From positions 24,457,213 to 24,521,212 of the forward strand of contig NC_090943.1 of NCBI RefSeq assembly GCF_040807025.1: a DNA stretch of 64,000 bases, in the 5' to 3' direction. Under the pieces are notes generated by a model, which made no database searches, was not told the DNA's origin, and worked only from the letters and a program-made list of their open reading frames with translations. Below are positions 51,805 to 62,764 of the stretch, piece after piece (position 1 is the stretch's first letter; every line of letters begins with the position of its first letter). Both the position numbers and the translations under genes were made by a program. This stretch comes from Struthio camelus (lineage: Eukaryota; Chordata; Aves; Struthioniformes; Struthionidae).

Positions 51805-53379
51805 ATTGTAAACTCATCCATAAGGAGTAGGGACACTTATGCAACCACCTGAACCTGTTGAGTGCACAGAGCCTGCTGAATTACCTTACCAAGGCAAAAT
51901 GCCTACCAACTGCTTTGGTTGTTCTGCCGAGGCCTCCCAGCACAATGCTCCAATATAGGTTTACCATGAATATATGGATATTTACTGCTGCCAGTGCTTC
52001 TGCAAATGATGGAGTTATAGGTCCATCAATTTTGAACAGTTTATCTTGAACAACTGTCTGTAGCACTAAAATACTATGCATATGCACTATACACGATACC
52101 TATGCAAGAAAATGTTTTGCTTGCTATATTGGCTATCATGGAAAGTTGTGATTCTCCAGGAATTCCTTTCCATTCCACAAGGATGTCAATCACAAATATT
52201 AACAGCTAATATTCACACTCAAGGCAATTGGTAGCTTGTTTTGTCTTACTGATAGATGCTGAGAACAAATATTTTCGCCAAGAAATTGCCCATTTTATCA
52301 TTGATTTCAGTAGGATTCAAGTCTAGCATTCATTCATCATTCAAACAGGAAGAAATGACAGGAAATCAGAGCTTTTTGTTTCATGTCATCAGGGTCCACA
52401 TTCTGACCTGGGGTTGACGTACAGGTAAGAAGCCATGAAGATCCTCTTCTCAAAGTAAGGAACATAAGGAGAGAAGGAAGTGAACTATGTAGGTCTCAGA
52501 GTTGTAGCACATTCCTTGGCACCTGAAGAATTTCACTTTTGTGCCCATTTCCCTCCCCATCCTCTTGCTGCCAGAAAGCAACATATTCTGTTCATTCCCT
52601 GGACTGTGAAGCCTTTTACTTCTCCAGGCAACAAGCTCTGCAGGGCTACCCCAGTTCTGGGTGAGGACATTGAGCAGAAGAGCATGTCATTGCGTTCTTT
52701 CTCTGCCATCTGACTGCCTGACCCAAGCCAGAAGCAGGGACAAGCGTCCCTCCCACAACCACCATATTGTCATCTCTGGTGCTGCTACAGTGATCTTTAC
52801 CTCTTTACTGAGAATAAGAAGGAAGAACGGGTGTCACCCATTCTTTCTACTTACCAATGGTCCAGAGCACACCTCTGATGCAAAGGAGAGAATCCAAGAA
52901 TTTTCAGAAATAGGCTTAATCCTTTAAAATACACTATGATTAAATAAAAGGGACTGCACATAGAACAAGTCTCCACAATGACAAAGGAAGTAAAGAATAT
53001 AAACAAATACTCTAAGATGCTACAGTTTGAAATGAATAGAACCAAGCTAAAGTAAGTGACCTTGCAATAGATGAGAAGAAATTTTTTTTTGCTATGTTTT
53101 CCTTAAAAATCAAAAACACAAAACTAGCCTGTAAATTAACAGTATCTCATATAGGGAAAAAAATAACTGAATAGTGCACCTTACTTAGGAGGAAAAACAG
53201 AAAGCTTGCAGACGTTTTAAGCAGTGCACTTTAAATCACCAAACCAACCACATGGTGGCAGTCCAACATAAAATAAAAAAAAAAAAGAAAAACAGTACTG
53301 TGCATTCAATAGAACCTGATTGAAAAAGCAATTCCTATTTGTGCATACTACTCAGGATATATCAAAGCAATCTGTATAG
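51805..53379. other. Non-coding DNA between the LTR and a hAT-like element
   Basis: No exon or RNA gene was recognised. Around 52300-52330 the sequence cattgatttcagtaggattc resembles the CATTGACTTCAATGGGA core of an amniote palindromic repeat. An A-rich run lies at about 53270-53292. Open frames at 52480-52713 and 52661-52927 lack recognisable domains. Confidence 0.55.
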
Positions 53380-53557
53380 CAGTGGGTTTTAATATGTTTT
53401 GGTTCACAAACCTCTAAACATTTTTAAAGGAGGTAAAGACCTATATGCAGAGAACTTAAGTCTACTGTTCTATCTATCTATTTTCCAAGAACCCTTTACT
53501 TTATAGTACAGTTTATACATCCCAAAGGTCCACAGAAACCAGGTTTAAATACCACTG
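53380..53557. mobile_element. hAT-like non-autonomous DNA transposon (MITE)
   Basis: The element begins cagtgggttttaa and ends ttaaataccactg, which are matching terminal inverted repeats of the CAGTGGTTYTCAA (hAT-Charlie) type. Just inside the left end, gttttggttcacaaacctct is very like the TTTTTTGGTTCGCAAACCCCT found in common amniote hAT elements. Near the right end, caaaggtccacagaaaccagg matches the expected GGTCCGCGGACCACAGG. At 178 bases it cannot encode a transposase. No convincing eight-base target duplication survives, consistent with age. Confidence 0.65.
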
Positions 53558-56454
53558 TGCCGGAACTTTAAAAAACAGTATTTCCTTATATTTGCGTGCT
53601 GGTTTGCACACACTTCATTCAGAGTTCAGACTCCAATCCAGGTATATTCTCTTTGTGAAATACAATACATACTTTTCTTTCACATAACATAGATCAACCT
53701 GGATATTAGACCCGAGTGAGCTTTTAAATTTCCCCCTTAGTGTGCAAACCCAACAAACTGAAAAAATAAGTGCCTGTACATTCCTAATTCCAAAACAGCA
53801 GATTTCTGGATCACTGCTTTTCTCTTAAATCTGCCTTTTTTAGTTTCCTTCTGACTGTAACCTACCTACCTATGTAAATTCACATACATAATATGTTTTC
53901 CAGTCCAGATTCTTCTGTATGAACATGCAAATACTAGTTTATAAATGCACAAAAATAAAAAGATGATCAGTGAGAGATGAAGTCATAACTGATGATATCC
54001 AGTTTCACCTCATTTGTACTCAATACAGCTTGCTATAACTCACTATGTTTGCCTTTTACCATTTGTATTACTGAGGCTGATGATTTCAGTGATATTTCCA
54101 AAATAATTTCCTAATGCTTTTCCTAACCAGCACATGGCAGATTGTTCCGGTTGGCACATAGCTCAAGATTGCTCCCTTGTTCCCAGATTCGTTAATTTCT
54201 ATTTGTCTGTGCTGAACTCTACATGCTATATGCCAACCAAATCATCAAAATGGGTCAAACGGGTTTAAGTCTTAGGTACTTCTCATTACAGTTTTTGTTT
54301 CCAATGTCAATATAGTGCATAACTCTGAAGACATGTTTTTTCATTTCCACGTTCAAATTATGTAGAGCAAATTAACAACATCAGTACTATTCAACAGCGA
54401 ATAGCTGGTGAAATATTTAACAGTGAAACCAGTTTTACACAACAGACAACATAGGACACTAACCTAAAACCACATTGTTACTGCTACGCAACAACAGTGT
54501 TACTTTGCTGAAATCTGGCTATTTGTAATTCTAACTTAGTAGCATGTTTCTTTCTTTTGAACTTTTGGGGTGGGAAATACAGGTACAGGCTAACTTGATA
54601 TGGTGGCCTTGCAGGAACGTTAGCTGTTACCTCCTTTATGGGTCTACAAGCACTGGTATGGGGCTGACAATGAGTTTTCTACTCTATGGTGAAAAAGAAA
54701 ACCTGCTGCATTTATTTGGAGTCCATTAAACTGCAGTCCCTCTTTTGGTTCCTCCCAAACTCCTGAGGCTGTTACTGAACTTCTCCTTACTTCTGTGTGA
54801 ATATCCATTTGCACTTCTGAAATCGGATGGCACTCTTGTTCTAATCAACTTGCTTTGGACAATAAGCAAATGGTTATCCAATACCCCAGAAGGAAGGAAG
54901 TTGGGGAGGAGGAGGAACATACGCGCATGTCTACTTTCATTCCTTAAATGTATCTGGCCTTTCGGTGCCTCTGGGTAGTGTTATTAGACTCCTCTTACAT
55001 GCAGCACTGGTCATGGTCTGGTTTTATGCCTAACATCTTTGTTTTAAAGTGTTTTCTCCCCTCAATTTTTTCCATTTGCTTCACTGAATGCATTTTTTTT
55101 TGATTGCAGCGACTTTCCCTTCAGCCTCCATGTTGACATAAGTTTGCTTCCTTAGAACAAGCCTAGACACGTGAAGAGATGGGCCAAACCTCACAGTTAT
55201 TCCACCCTCCTCATACAGCCAGCCTGTCAACGGACAGACTAAACTTCACTGGGCCAGCTGAATTATGCTTTTTCCTTGCACCATTTTGAAATACTTCTAT
55301 ATTTACCTCCTGCTCATGGAACACTTTCAGTTACAGGTTTGTTACACCTCAAAATACTGCATTCAAAATACTACCACTACAGGAAATTATATATTATACA
55401 TAAGTATATTGATATCAGTATATTGATTCAGAACACATATAAGAACTAAAAAACATAGAAGACCTTTATTCTTGTATGTAGAGTCTGACTTGTTGTTATG
55501 CTGCCTTTGATTCTAATAAAATTCTTTTAGCTTATTTGGAGTTATTGCCAATTTATGCTAAAATCAACATGTGTCCATTATAAGCATTACTTACACAACT
55601 AATCAATTCTTTTAATCTATATAGAAGGAAACATTGATGGCTTGTCAGTAATTTTTGAGAAAACGCTCAATTGTGCAAGTGCTTGAAAATGCTTAAAAAG
55701 TCAGAAGTACTACCACACCATCTTCTGATCAATTTGTAGTATTACATTTAAAAAAAGCTCAGAAACACCCAGATACTGGCTATTTTACTATGTAATTCAG
55801 AATATCATTGCATTTGTTAACAGTATGAATCTATGTTCAAATTCCACAAAAGTCACAAATAGCTCTATGATGAACACAGAGTAGGTAGATATAATACTAT
55901 GCTTAATTTCAATTTGATCTGTACTCCACATGAAGCATGCTGAGTGGCGTATGCATGGCAGTCGCATCTAGGCAACGTGTAGACAGAGATGCTTCTTTCT
56001 TAGGACAAGAACACCCTTACTCTGGTTTTTGGTACCATTACTGCTTTTCTATACAATTTTATTTACTGAAGTCTACACTGACCTTGTGCACAACACTGAC
56101 CACAAAGCCTCCTTGAGGAATTCCTGTTTGAATGGAAACATACCTTTTACAAAAAATCCTAATTTGATTTCTAAAACCGCGAGTGTTAAAAATTACTTAC
56201 TAAACTAGATAAACCCAAGTTAAGTTTATTTTCCAAATGTGAATCTTCTGCAGTTCATAGGATGCACATCTAATGCCGTTCTAATTTAATCAAATTATTC
56301 TGTTGGTACGATTTTGAAGTCCAGGAATCTCTTAAAACCTCCAGCCTATATTCAAGATTAGAAGTCCTTAAATTGACTGAAATCTGCTTCAGATTAAGCT
56401 TTAAGAGGCCATTTCCACCACCACCCTCACCCACACCTCCGCTCTCAGCGCTCA
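53558..56454. other. Non-coding DNA immediately upstream of the MINDY3 CpG island
   Basis: This is AT-rich DNA without recognised exons, RNA genes or transposons. The frames at 54544-54978 are not supported by domain or splice context. A half X-box-like word (gtcgcatctaggcaac) occurs near 55961. Composition changes abruptly to GC-rich at about 56455. Confidence 0.55.
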
Positions 56455-56620
56455 CAAAACCTCTGGACCCGCCGCGGCTGAGCGGCGCAAACGCCAGGGC
56501 AGCGCCGGAGCGGCAGGGCCCAAGCCGGGAGGACGCGGGGAGGCTCAGGGGACCGTTAACTGCTGCTGCTGACGGGCCGGTGCCCGCGGCCTCACAGCCG
56601 GCCGCGGTGTTGACTGACCG

Positions 56621-56645
56621 CGCCGCGCCGCGCCGCGCCGCGCCG
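56621..56645. repeat. (CGCCG)n GC-only tandem repeat
   Basis: Five uninterrupted copies of a five-base unit (cgccg) lie inside the CpG island about 460 bases upstream of the MINDY3 start codon. Such low-complexity tracts are prone to length variation and to assembly or sequencing error. Confidence 0.9.
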
Positions 56646-56791
56646 CGGCAGCCCCTCCCGCCCTCACATCGCGCCCACGCTGGGTGCCCAACGGCCGCGC
56701 GCTGCACGGCAGGCCTGACCGGCCGCTTACGGCGCGGCTGGGCGGCACAGCGCGCTCCCCAAGCGCCGCCGCGGCCTCAGCCACCAACGCC

Positions 56792-56824
56792 CGGCGACGG
56801 CGGCGACGGCGGCGGCGGCGGCGG
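56792..56824. repeat. (GGC)n triplet repeat with GAC interruptions
   Basis: A run of GGC triplets interrupted by two GAC units near the left end and pure toward the right lies about 280 bases upstream of the start codon. Depending on the transcription start it would be in the proximal promoter or the 5' UTR. Confidence 0.88.
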
Positions 56825-56871
56825 CTCCTTCCGCCTCCCGCGGAAGCCGAGGGGCTGCTGGGGAGGCGGCG

Positions 56872-56882
56872 GCGCCTGCGCA
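56872..56882. promoter_or_regulatory. NRF1-like site in the MINDY3 promoter
   Basis: The sequence gcgcctgcgca reads TGCGCAGGCGC on the minus strand. That is one base from the palindromic NRF1 consensus (GCGCAYGCGC) and a commonly bound variant. It sits about 220 bases upstream of the start codon, a normal position for NRF1 in CpG-island promoters. Occupancy is inferred only. Confidence 0.5.
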
Positions 56883-56917
56883 GTCCCCGAGGGGCCCGGC
56901 GCAAGCGGCGCGCCTAG

Positions 56918-56926
56918 CCCCGCCCC
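56918..56926. promoter_or_regulatory. GC box (Sp/KLF type) in the MINDY3 promoter
   Basis: The sequence ccccgcccc is a consensus Sp1/KLF GC box on the minus strand. It is followed by further CT/CCC-rich boxes up to 56940, immediately before the GGCCC repeat and about 175 bases upstream of the start codon. Confidence 0.5.
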
Positions 56927-56940
56927 GCTCCTCCCCTCCC

Positions 56941-57000
56941 GGCCCGGCCCGGCCCGGCCCGGCCCGGCCCCTCCCCTCCTCGCCCGGCCCGGCCCGGCCC
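56941..57000. repeat. (GGCCC)n pentamer repeat, two blocks
   Basis: Six perfect copies of ggccc occupy 56941-56970. After a CT-rich spacer, three more perfect copies occupy 56986-57000. Both blocks are followed by ctccc. On the minus strand these are runs of GGG separated by CC, so a G-quadruplex or a hairpin is possible. The tract lies 100-160 bases before the MINDY3 ATG, probably near the transcription start. Confidence 0.92.
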
Positions 57001-57100
57001 CTCCCGTGCGCAGGGGCAGCGCCTGGCAGAGCCGCCTCCTTCGCCGCCGCGAGCCGCCTCACCCGCCCGGCCCCAGGGCCACCGCCGCCGCCGCCCCGCC

Positions 57101-57197
57101 ATGTCGGAGGCGGGCCAGGAGCTCGTCCACCTGGTGTGGGGCAAGAAGGCCGGGCCCCGCGGGCTCGCCGACACCATCTTCTGCCGCTGGGCGCAAG
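57101..57197 (+). CDS. MINDY3: MINDY3 coding exon 1 (N-terminal 32 codons, partial gene)
   Basis: This is the first coding exon of MINDY3 (FAM188A), a MINDY-family cysteine protease that trims Lys48-linked polyubiquitin. The translated N-terminus begins MSEAGQELVHLVWGKK and contains ADTIFCRW. That matches my recollection of human MINDY3, which starts MSEL, has LVWG and then SDTIFCRW before its first splice junction. The ATG at 57101 has a purine at -3 and is the first in-frame ATG after an in-frame stop at 56915-56917. The exon ends after codon 32 plus one base (phase 1) at a GT donor, 57198-57199 (caag|gtagct). The exon is very GC-rich and has one residue more than the human segment (an Arg in GPRGL). 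The catalytic Cys and the rest of the roughly 445-residue protein lie outside the window. Identity rests on recalled homology, but the match and the splice position agree well. Confidence 0.9.
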
Positions 57198-60100
57198 GTA
57201 GCTGCGAGCCGGGGGTGCCGCGGCGCCCCCACCCCCGCCAGGCCCGCCGCTCCCGTCCCGTCCCGTCCCTGCACCCCCGCGGCGCGCTCCCGGCCTCGCC
57301 GCCGCCCTCCGCGCCCCCTCCGCGCCCGACACGCCCCCGGCTCCCGCCCGCGCTGCGCCCCGCCGCCCCCCCCCACCCCGGCCCGGCCGGGGCACCGCCT
57401 GTCTGTGCGCGTCCGTGGGTCTGTCCGCAGCGGTGGGCGCAGGGAGGGCGGCGATGTCGCGGGCCCCCCCTGCGCCTGGGTGGCCGCGGCGGGCTGGGGA
57501 AGGGGCGTGGGGGTGGGGGTCGTAGCTGCTTTTATCCTACAGTGTCGCGGCCAAGTCAGCCTGTGGCCCACAGGAAAAATGATGCAGCAGATTCACTTGT
57601 TACCTATGCAGACGTATATTTTGGCAGCTTGGTTGTCTTTCGTCGCAAATCCCCACAGGAAATCAAAGGAGCGGTGAAGGAAATATATTTTCAAATTTCA
57701 GTCACACAGCACCTTGCATAGTTTGTGTAAACAAGGACATATGGTTATTTTTGTTTGGTGTGGTAATCACAAATCGCCTCCTCAAAAGTGAGGACAAGCT
57801 TGGGACAGAGACCCGTGAGGTTTGAACCGATTTAGGTCTTTAGAAAGAGAAGCAGGTGCGTACCATCTTTAGGATTTCTGCTGTGGTATGGCAACAAATA
57901 AAGCAATTGTATATAATTTCTTCTTGATGGAGACTTTCTGATACTATTTCAAAACTACAGTTGCAATGGGTAATCCAGAGATCTACTGATAAAAATGATA
58001 TATAAGAAGTTAGTCTGTGTTCCTGTCCTGGCTGAAAGAAAGGAATAATAGCCTTCTCTATAACTTAATGGCTTTGAAGAATCCTAATAATGGTTATGAA
58101 GATCACAAACAAACCTCTAATCTCTTAGAGAAAGCTGACAAATGTTAGTGGAATTTATAGATTTTTGTTGTTGTTGTTTAGTGGGTACAGACCTCAGGGT
58201 AAGGTTGGCTTGGTTGGAGGTTCTCTCTCCCTCTCTTTTTTCCTTCCCTTCCCCTTAGCATGAGAGTTTCATTGTATGCATGGTGTAGTTGCAACAGAGG
58301 AATGTGTGATGTTGATTTGGGAGCTGCACAGCTTCTCCCCTGCCACATGACACAGTGCGTTAATAGGCTCTCGTACCTTTTTCCCTAGGTTAATCGGTGT
58401 TTAGATGATTGAGTGGGAAATATTTGAAAAAAACAGCTGAATTCCTCTCGAAGTTTTAGCATTTGAACAGAGCTGCTCAAGCCATTATTTTTCCTAGTGA
58501 ATTACTGTTTTTTACCAGAATATAATTACTTTTCTTTCTCAAATATTTCTTTAAGTTTTAGCAGAGGGCTGCTGTTTTAGTGCAAGACGTTTTTTACAAA
58601 GTCATCTAGAAGGAGCCAGAGCTGTCAGTAAGCAAAATTATTTCCATAACTGGTAATATTAATTACCTAAATTCAGATTTTCAAGATACATTTTATTAGT
58701 GTATAAAATAGTCTGAGCTTCAAAATTCGTTGAAGTATGTACTCTAATGCCCAAAACTTATGTCCCTGTGGAAGATTAATGGAAAAGACCTCTCGTATTC
58801 TTAGTGGCTCCGGGAAAGACTGCTATCATTTCCAATCTGTCTTTAGACAATGTCATGTAACTATACTGTGATGTTCCCTTCTCTATATCGTATTTAATAT
58901 AATCAATTTTGCTTAGTAAGAGCACATGGCAGTGAGTTGGAATGTGTTTAGAGGTCACGTGGTGGGACTTAGAAAATTTACTTTGAATCCCTTACATTGG
59001 GTGAAGATATTATGCTGCTACGCAGCCTTCAGTTCCTATGCCAAAAAGTACAAAACCATTTATCTACTTTCTGCAAAGCAGTCTTGTGAGCACTGATTTA
59101 AAAAGAAATCAAGCTTTATTGTTTCCAAAGACTTTAAAGTTAGAAAATCGCACCTTGTTCCACATCAGATGTTGAGAAAAGGATAAAAGAAGTATAAATG
59201 ACATTCCTTCACTTGAACAGACTATTTTTTCTAAAATGTAGTGAAAACACTAGTATTTGTTTCAGACCTGGTCTGATCTTTCTCAAACCTTTTGGAAGTT
59301 GAGAACTGTAATTTATATTTAGAAAGGAGACTAAGACTCCAGCAAAGGAATGTAAGACTCAAACCAGTCAGTTTCCTAGTAAGGATAGCAGCTATAGTTT
59401 GGGAATCCTAGTCATGCACCAAACTTTTTAAAACTATCGTATTCATTTGGTCAAAAGTGAAGATAAACTGATCACTGGCTGGTCATCAGCAGAACTGGCC
59501 TAGTTGTATGGGTATGCTGTTTGAAGTTAAAGTGACAGCTCAAAAATTGAAAGTTATTCCCTCAGTTTGGCCCATTGGCAGCTATACTGTTTTGATTGTT
59601 AACTTCATAAAGATATGGCTGCAAAGCTGTTCTTTAAGAAAAATCTTTTCGTGTGGTTGCATCAGAAGGTGCAGTTTGAACCTAGTGAATCCCATTTATT
59701 AAAATCCACAAAGTGGACTCAGAGAAATATATGACAAAGGCTTGGTCTGGCCATCAGCATTTCCTGCAACAGATAGGATGATGTGGGGAGGAGTTAGGCA
59801 TAGGACTGAACCCTAAAGAAAATACCTGTGTTAGGAGTGATTTTTCTTCTTTAATCTAGCTGACAGATTCCATTCGTAAAGCCATTCTTCAGATCTGCCC
59901 TAAGGCATGCGGCATTACTTCTGCACAAGTGTGAATGTCTGGCAGGTTTGAGTTTGAATGCAACGTCCTTTCAGAATTTTCTAAGATGCTTTCTTACTCA
60001 TATTCAGAAGGAAAATTATGAAACAGTCTTTTCGAAACAAATATTTAATTTCAACAGGAAGCTTGTGGCATAGCATGAAGGTATTAAATTCTATTGTTCA

Positions 60101-60211
60101 AGTGTATATGTCTTACGTAGACTTCAATGGGGTCCATTTTATTCAGGTCTCTTCCAACTTTTGTGTTGAGTTGGATGGGTAGATTGACAACTTTCCTTTT
60201 CTTTCTCCCCT

Positions 60212-60226
60212 ATTTTTTTTTTTTTT
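60212..60226. repeat. Poly(T) run
   Basis: An almost pure run of about 15 T lies in a longer pyrimidine-rich stretch (60195-60226) within MINDY3 intron 1. No retroposed sequence was recognised beside it. Confidence 0.85.
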
Positions 60227-60896
60227 GGATTTCTCCTGTTACATGGCTGAAACTGTTTGTCTGGTCTAGTACAACTCAGCATCACCAGATTGACTTTTAC
60301 TACACTCTTAGTTGAGGAACTAAATCCTGTAGTATTGTTTTTGACTCATTCGAGTTGTAATGCTGTTATAGCATTATCAAGTCAAGGTTTCTAGGAAAAA
60401 ATATTTCTGCTAGGTGAGCAGATATTTTGAGGGAAAGCAGTATACATGCCATTCTTCTTGAAATGAAGTAGCAAGTTGAAAAGTTGCTCTGAGTTTAATT
60501 TGATAACCTTTCATTGGTTTGGGTGATTAGAGAGAAACAGTGGTTGGTACACGTAGTTTTTTTATGTTTTGATATTGAGATATTATAGAACATTTGCATT
60601 TCTGTCTGCTTTCTACCTCTGCGAGTCCCATAGTACTCAGAGCAAACAGAGTTAATCAGGAGGAAAAGAACATTGGTTTTGATAATATTCACAGGGTATA
60701 GACAGATGCTGACTATGTAAACAGCTGGTCTGGAGGAAGCGATTACACCTACATTACACCTACTGGCCCACCACCACCTTCTACTTGTTACTGCTTGTCT
60801 GCCGTAAGTTATTGCCTCTTCAGGTCTTTTGGTGGAGGTGTTTATAAAGTTGCTGCTCTACCAAAGCCTGTCAAAATTAGCCAGGTAAACCTAGGT

Positions 60897-61046
60897 GAGT
60901 GGTTTTCAAGTCATGATTTGTGGAATGCATTTAAGGGCTCTGTGCAAATTAACTCAGAAGTTAGAAGTCAAGCCTGCTGTCAGGAGTTTGCACATCAATT
61001 GAAAATGTATTGGGATCTCCAAATCAAAAAATACTGAAAACTACTG
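60897..61046. mobile_element. hAT-like MITE in MINDY3 intron 1
   Basis: The left end gagtggttttca and the right end tgaaaactactg form terminal inverted repeats of the CAGTGGTTTTCA (hAT-Charlie) type. The element is 150 bases long, so it is non-autonomous. Flanking eight-base sequences (acctaggt on the left, acatagaa on the right) agree at five positions, compatible with an eroded hAT target duplication. A 14-base tandem duplication overlaps the right end. Confidence 0.55.
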
Positions 61047-61066
61047 ACATAGAACTACTGACTTAG
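61039..61066. repeat. 14-base tandem duplication at the MITE right end
   Basis: The units aactactgacatag and aactactgacttag are adjacent with one mismatch. The first overlaps the right terminal inverted repeat, so the duplication copied the last bases of the element with its flank. Confidence 0.85.
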
Positions 61067-62750
61067 AACTTCAATTTAAATAGAAAATTTTGTTCATTCA
61101 GCCAACAGGATTTGATCTTTCTTGTTAACAGAAGCAATACTACTATTAAATATGAGAGGATAGTAAGTTTTGTAGAAGAGGCATTGATGCTGCACTGAGA
61201 ACAGCGACTTAACACAGCTTTCTCTAGAGAAGGATTTCTGTTCTCAACTTTATACTGGCAGACTTTTTTTCCCATTGGAGCAGTATATTTGTTTTGGGGT
61301 ACAGATATTGTCTTTATAGGCAAAATAATCACATCCTGCTGTCTTGAACAGCACCTGAATGATAAGAAAATGTCAGGGCTGTCAAGCCCCTTTCTATTAC
61401 ATGGAGAACGTAAGTGTTTATTTTGCATACTTCTGTAACGCACAGAGTTGTGTCATAAAAATAATGAATTCATTCTGTAGAATGCAAAACCCCTTGTGAG
61501 GTCGTTGACTGGAGAGCAGCCAGAGCTGTTATGTAATTGAGATGGGAAAGGATCTTCTGATAGGTCATACGCTGGCAAGAGATTAAAGCTGACTGAACTA
61601 CAGGGTTCCTGGTTCATAGGAAATTTCATTCGCTTGATTAAAGTCCAAATCAAACTGAAACCTAAGCTTCCAGAAATTTCATGAACCAGGACCTTCCCTG
61701 ACCTTATGGTTGCCCAGTATTATTAGCATTATTGCTGGTTTCTCCATCCACCTTAGTGAATTGCGTTGTGCACCTGATGGGAGGAATCAGACCTGCCGGG
61801 AAGGTTGCTGAATGAAAGGTTAGGCGTTGGGGGAAAAATTTGGTTTTGTGAGAGACTGGCTCATGATGTGTAAGTAACAGCCCTTTCAGCACTATTAAAC
61901 AGGAAGAATAGAAGACACCGTTCACTGTGCAAAAATGGGGTGTGAGCATATAGATTAAGTTGCTAAGTGAATGAGAAAAAATACCTTTTCTGGCTGATGG
62001 GCTTGGTAGCTAATGTAGTTGGAACAGACATAGGGCAGGAAGAATTTGAAATATCTCAAACTCTCATTTGTTCCTTGGTTGCTTGGTTCCAAAAAGAAAA
62101 AGACATTGATAGGACTTTAAGAAAGGCTATGGTACTAATAAGTCTGTTCTTCTCTGTGGATGAGGCTGACAGGCTTAGAGAAAATGAAAGCTCTTGAGGA
62201 GTTCGCCTATCGAGAACTTTTATCAGGGTACAGATTTGTCAAAATTCACAAGTTTTACAGAGCTGTTTTTTTGGCAAAAGTGTGAAGAAAGGCAGGCAGG
62301 TTGGAACTTCACCATGTTTTCTGGCGACTTGATGCCTGACTTACTGGTAGCCTACAAGGTAACTTTCTTTCTTTGCTCAAACCCTTCCAGGACGTCCTGG
62401 CTCCTTATCCACAACTCACTAAGTAGAGTTTTGTTGCGATATTGCTTTAAGAAACACTTCTTTCCCTTTGTGTATCAGGAAACGTTTTTTTCTCTCACAG
62501 AAAACTTCAGAAATTTTATTAGCTCCAAAACTACACTTTTATAACCCAAAGCCCCATGCAAAATGATGTTATTCTATACAGAGCTCTACAGAAAGGATGA
62601 AATATAAAGACATGTTATAAGCCTTGTACTTTGGTAATAATGGTAAAATAAAAATTATAGTAATTCTGTGAGATAGTTCTTGTATCCTCCAAAAAGAATG
62701 GGATACAATTCCACAGCGAGAGAAGACGCTGGCTCAGCATAAATAGGACC

Positions 62751-62764
62751 AAAAAAAAAAAAAA
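62751..62764. repeat. Poly(A) run
   Basis: Fourteen consecutive A lie within MINDY3 intron 1, without a recognised retroposon upstream. Confidence 0.9.

Larger units (their letters stand above)
56455..57545. promoter_or_regulatory. MINDY3: CpG island spanning the MINDY3 promoter, exon 1 and start of intron 1
   Basis: CpG dinucleotides are dense and GC content is very high over about 1.1 kb, in sharp contrast to the AT-rich flanks on both sides. The island covers roughly 650 bases upstream of the start codon, all of exon 1 and about 350 bases of intron 1. It contains GC boxes, an NRF1-like site and several short GC-only tandem repeats, and no TATA box is evident. This is the usual architecture of a broad housekeeping promoter, which fits a ubiquitously expressed deubiquitinase. 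The exact transcription start cannot be fixed from sequence; somewhere between about 56880 and 57060 is plausible. Confidence 0.93.

Noticed and set aside
51805..52100. Proviral interior after the LTR
   Set aside because: No primer-binding site, polypurine tract or gag/pol-like translation adjoins the LTR on either side, so a solo LTR is the simpler reading.
56373..57677. 434-codon open frame across the CpG island on the plus strand, and several long minus-strand frames (for example 56727-57395)
   Set aside because: They are Pro/Ala/Arg/Gly-rich translations of GC-only repeats, and stops are rare in such DNA. The plus-strand frame overlaps MINDY3 exon 1 in another frame, and no domain is visible.
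61967..62544. Two consecutive plus-strand frames in MINDY3 intron 1, considered as exon 2
   Set aside because: Neither encodes the family's catalytic GGPCAV-type motif or resembles MINDY3 after CRW-Q.
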